Shown: in pieces, positions 7,123 through 8,267 of the stretch | How positions within the stretch are numbered: the stretch's first letter is position 1 | Layout of the letters: the number at the start of each line of letters is the position of its first letter | Source of the DNA: a bacterium | Lineage (GTDB): Bacteria; Auribacterota; UBA3054 | Direction of reading: 5' to 3' | Assembly: GCA_017444325.1 (NCBI GenBank) | Contig: JAFSWV010000014.1 | Span: 1 to 8,267, forward strand | Length of the DNA: 8,267 nt | The notes under the pieces: generated by a model | What the model saw: the letters and a program-made list of their open reading frames with translations, nothing else | Told to the model about the DNA's origin: nothing | Database searches by the model: none | Position numbers and translations under genes: made by a program

Positions 7123-7733
7123 AGCTCGTTTTAGCGACAACCAACGCCGGCAAAGTCCGGGAGCTTTCCGACATGATGTCAAAGGCCAACCTTGACATCA
7201 CGGTCGTAGGTCTTATGGACTATCCCGATTACCGTTCGCCCGTAGAAGACGGCGAGACTTTTGGGGAGAACGCCCGCAAAAAGGCTGTGACCGCCGCGGA
7301 AGCGCTGGGCGAAGTCGTCCTGGCGGACGACTCCGGACTTTGCGTGGACGCCCTGGGAGGCGCGCCCGGCGTGCGCTCCGCCCGTTTCGCAGGGGAAGGA
7401 CACGATGACGACGCCAACATAGAAAAACTTTTAGAGTGCATGAAGGACGTACCGGACGGCAAACGCCAGGCCCGCTTTGTCTGCTCCTTGTGCCTCGCTT
7501 TCCCCAACGGCGACTTTTTCGTTACGGAAGGGGACTGCGCGGGAGTTATCGCCAGGGAAAGGCGGGGGAATTTTGGCTTCGGCTACGACCCCGTTTTCCT
7601 TCTGCCGGACGGCAGGATGATGGCGGAACTCAACCAAATGGAAAAGAATTTGATTTCTCATCGCGGCGCGGCCTACAAACTGGTCATGCCGCAATTGCGC
7701 GCGCTCATTAAAGCGCCTAAACAAACTTTGTGA
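7119..7733 (+). CDS. rdgB: XTP/dITP pyrophosphatase, RdgB/HAM1 family (non-canonical purine NTPase)
   Basis: Hydrolyses dITP, XTP and ITP to monophosphates plus pyrophosphate, keeping deaminated purines out of DNA and RNA. The product is 204 residues; the family is usually about 195-205. Motifs in order: nucleotide-binding TTNAGKVREL (7-16); LADDSGLCVDALGGAPGVRS (68-87) with the catalytic and metal-binding acidic residues D70/D71; GFGYDPVFLLPDG (153-165); and SHRG (180-183), whose serine-histidine-arginine contact the base. MAELNQMEKN matches the usual MAEL..EEKN region. The start is the ATGA overlap with the ABC ATPase stop. I see no Shine-Dalgarno before it, so translation is probably coupled. 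The gene is often beside rph in other bacteria; here three genes separate them. Confidence 0.96.
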   Translation: MKLVLATTNAGKVRELSDMMSKANLDITVVGLMDYPDYRSPVEDGETFGENARKKAVTAAEALGEVVLADDSGLCVDALGGAPGVRSARFAGEGHDDDANIEKLLECMKDVPDGKRQARFVCSLCLAFPNGDFFVTEGDCAGVIARERRGNFGFGYDPVFLLPDGRMMAELNQMEKNLISHRGAAYKLVMPQLRALIKAPKQTL

Positions 7734-7736
7734 GGA
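7732..7736 (+). promoter_or_regulatory. Ribosome binding site for the Lys/Ala/Pro-repeat gene
   Basis: GAGGA overlaps the rdgB stop codon and lies four bases before the ATG at 7741. It is one of the clearest Shine-Dalgarno matches in the window and supports translation of the repeat gene. Confidence 0.65.
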
Positions 7737-7740
7737 CCTT

Positions 7741-8267
7741 ATGCCGACAAAGAAAACAAAAAAAACCAACGCGAGATCTTCGCAAAGCAAACCTAAAGGT
7801 AAAACTGTGACCAAAGCTCCAAACAGTAAAGCCAAGAAAACAGCGCCGGCCAAACCCGCCGCGAAGAAACCGACCGTTAGCAAAACGGCCAAGAAGCCAG
7901 TAACCGCAAAGAAGGCGGCTCCCGCCAAGAAGCCCGCGCCCGCGAAAAAAGCGCCCGCTAAGAAAGCCGCGCCCTCCAAGAAGCCGGTCGTGAAGAAGGC
8001 TCCTGCGAAGAAGCCCGCGCCCGCCAAGAAAGCGCCCGCTAAGAAAGCCGCGCCCGCCAAGAAACCGGTCGTGAAGAAAGCTCCGGCGAAGAAGCCCGCG
8101 CCCGCCAAAAAAGCGCCCGCGAAGAAGCCGGTCGTGAAGAAAGCTCCGGCGAAGAAGCCCGCGCCCGCTAAGAAAGCTCCGGCGAAGAAACCGGTCGTGA
8201 AGAAGGCTCCTGCTAAGAAGCCCGCTCCCGCGAAAAAAGCGCCCGCGAAGAAGCCGGTCGTGAAGAA
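7741..8267 (+). CDS. Lys/Ala/Pro-repeat basic protein, histone-H1-tail-like, 3'-truncated by window edge
   Basis: The frame is open from ATG 7741 to the window end: 175 codons plus two bases, no stop. It begins MPTKKTKKTNARSSQSKPKG. Residues 1-50 are a Lys/Thr/Ser/Asn/Ala-rich lead-in. From residue 51 the protein is almost only Lys, Ala, Pro and Val in KK-spaced blocks. There is no signal peptide, membrane segment or acidic residue, so the visible part is strongly basic and probably disordered. This composition resembles chlamydial histone-like HctB, Pseudomonas AlgP and eukaryotic H1 tails, which bind DNA through lysine, so nucleic-acid binding is the leading inference. Because the 3' end is missing, it could instead be the tail of a folded protein; some bacterial DksA/TraR zinc-finger proteins carry such N-terminal extensions. 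The start follows rdgB by seven bases with a good ribosome binding site, so it is probably co-transcribed. No specific function can be assigned. Confidence 0.85.
   Translation, partial: MPTKKTKKTNARSSQSKPKGKTVTKAPNSKAKKTAPAKPAAKKPTVSKTAKKPVTAKKAAPAKKPAPAKKAPAKKAAPSKKPVVKKAPAKKPAPAKKAPAKKAAPAKKPVVKKAPAKKPAPAKKAPAKKPVVKKAPAKKPAPAKKAPAKKPVVKKAPAKKPAPAKKAPAKKPVVK
7891..8267 (+). repeat. In-frame tandem repeat encoding KK-spaced Lys/Ala/Pro/Val blocks
   Basis: Inside the basic protein, units begin with KKPVV (KKPVT in the first, degenerate one). Starts are at 7891, 7978, 8059, 8122, 8185 and 8248, so unit lengths are 87, 81, 63, 63 and 63 bases, the last unit being cut by the window edge. The 63-base unit encodes four blocks in order: KKPVV, KKAPA, KKPAPA, KKAPA. 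The two longer units carry an extra KKAAPS or KKAAPA block at their end. The array is still running at the window edge, so total copy number is unknown. Confidence 0.9.

Noticed and set aside
1..7740. Promoters, terminators, riboswitches or T-box leaders between genes.
   Set aside because: The largest gap is 13 bases, leaving no room for leaders or hairpin terminators outside coding sequence, and I saw no convincing -35/-10 pair inside the genes. A weak internal promoter cannot be excluded by eye.
7431..8108. A minus-strand frame of 225 codons with Gly/Ala/Phe-rich repeats resembling a membrane protein.
   Set aside because: It is the reverse complement of the Lys/Ala/Pro repeat (AAG read as CTT, GCC as GGC) joined to antisense rdgB. 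The forward frame has a ribosome binding site and operon spacing, so the hydrophobic repeat is an artefact.
7741..8267. Reading the 3' repeat DNA as a CRISPR array or non-coding satellite.
   Set aside because: Unit changes are multiples of three, differences between units are synonymous, there are no unique spacers, and a start codon with ribosome binding site precedes it.

Overview
The window is a dense, single-strand stretch of bacterial chromosome with eight protein genes, all on the + strand. They are separated by at most 13 bases, and four of the seven junctions overlap. This layout points to one operon, or part of one, entered and left mid-gene: the first gene lacks its N-terminus and the last runs off the 3' edge. 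I see no RNA gene, mobile element, CRISPR array, terminator or convincing internal promoter. No intergenic gap is large enough to need explaining.

Layout: (1) 1-1188, C-terminal two thirds of PTS Enzyme I (ptsI), starting just before the phosphorylated histidine. (2) 1200-3599, leucyl-tRNA synthetase (leuS). (3) 3599-4369, ribonuclease PH (rph). (4) 4383-5636, diaminopimelate decarboxylase (lysA). (5) 5627-6421, diaminopimelate epimerase (dapF). (6) 6418-7122, a LolD-type ABC ATPase. (7) 7119-7733, XTP/dITP pyrophosphatase of the RdgB/HAM1 family. (8) 7741 to the end, the start of a Lys/Ala/Pro-repeat protein resembling the basic tails of bacterial histone-H1-like proteins.

How the genes fit together: dapF and lysA catalyse consecutive last steps of the DAP/lysine pathway (LL-DAP to meso-DAP, then meso-DAP to lysine), supplying peptidoglycan and protein synthesis. 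leuS, rph and rdgB are growth-linked housekeeping genes for tRNA charging, tRNA 3'-end trimming and nucleotide-pool cleaning. rph and rdgB are often direct neighbours in bacteria; here the lysA-dapF-lolD block lies between them. The LolD-like ATPase and DAP metabolism suggest a diderm, peptidoglycan-containing bacterium. ptsI shows that a PTS, transport or regulatory, is present.

Organism: coding DNA is GC-rich by eye (high fifties percent, not computed). The LeuRS has two CxxC pairs as in Thermus-type enzymes. Lineage cannot be fixed from sequence alone; a PVC-group, elusimicrobial or Synergistes-like diderm are guesses only. Most of the window is ordinary core metabolism. The points worth a second look are the basic repeat protein at the 3' edge, the altered active-site cysteine loop of Enzyme I, and two substituted motif positions in LysA.
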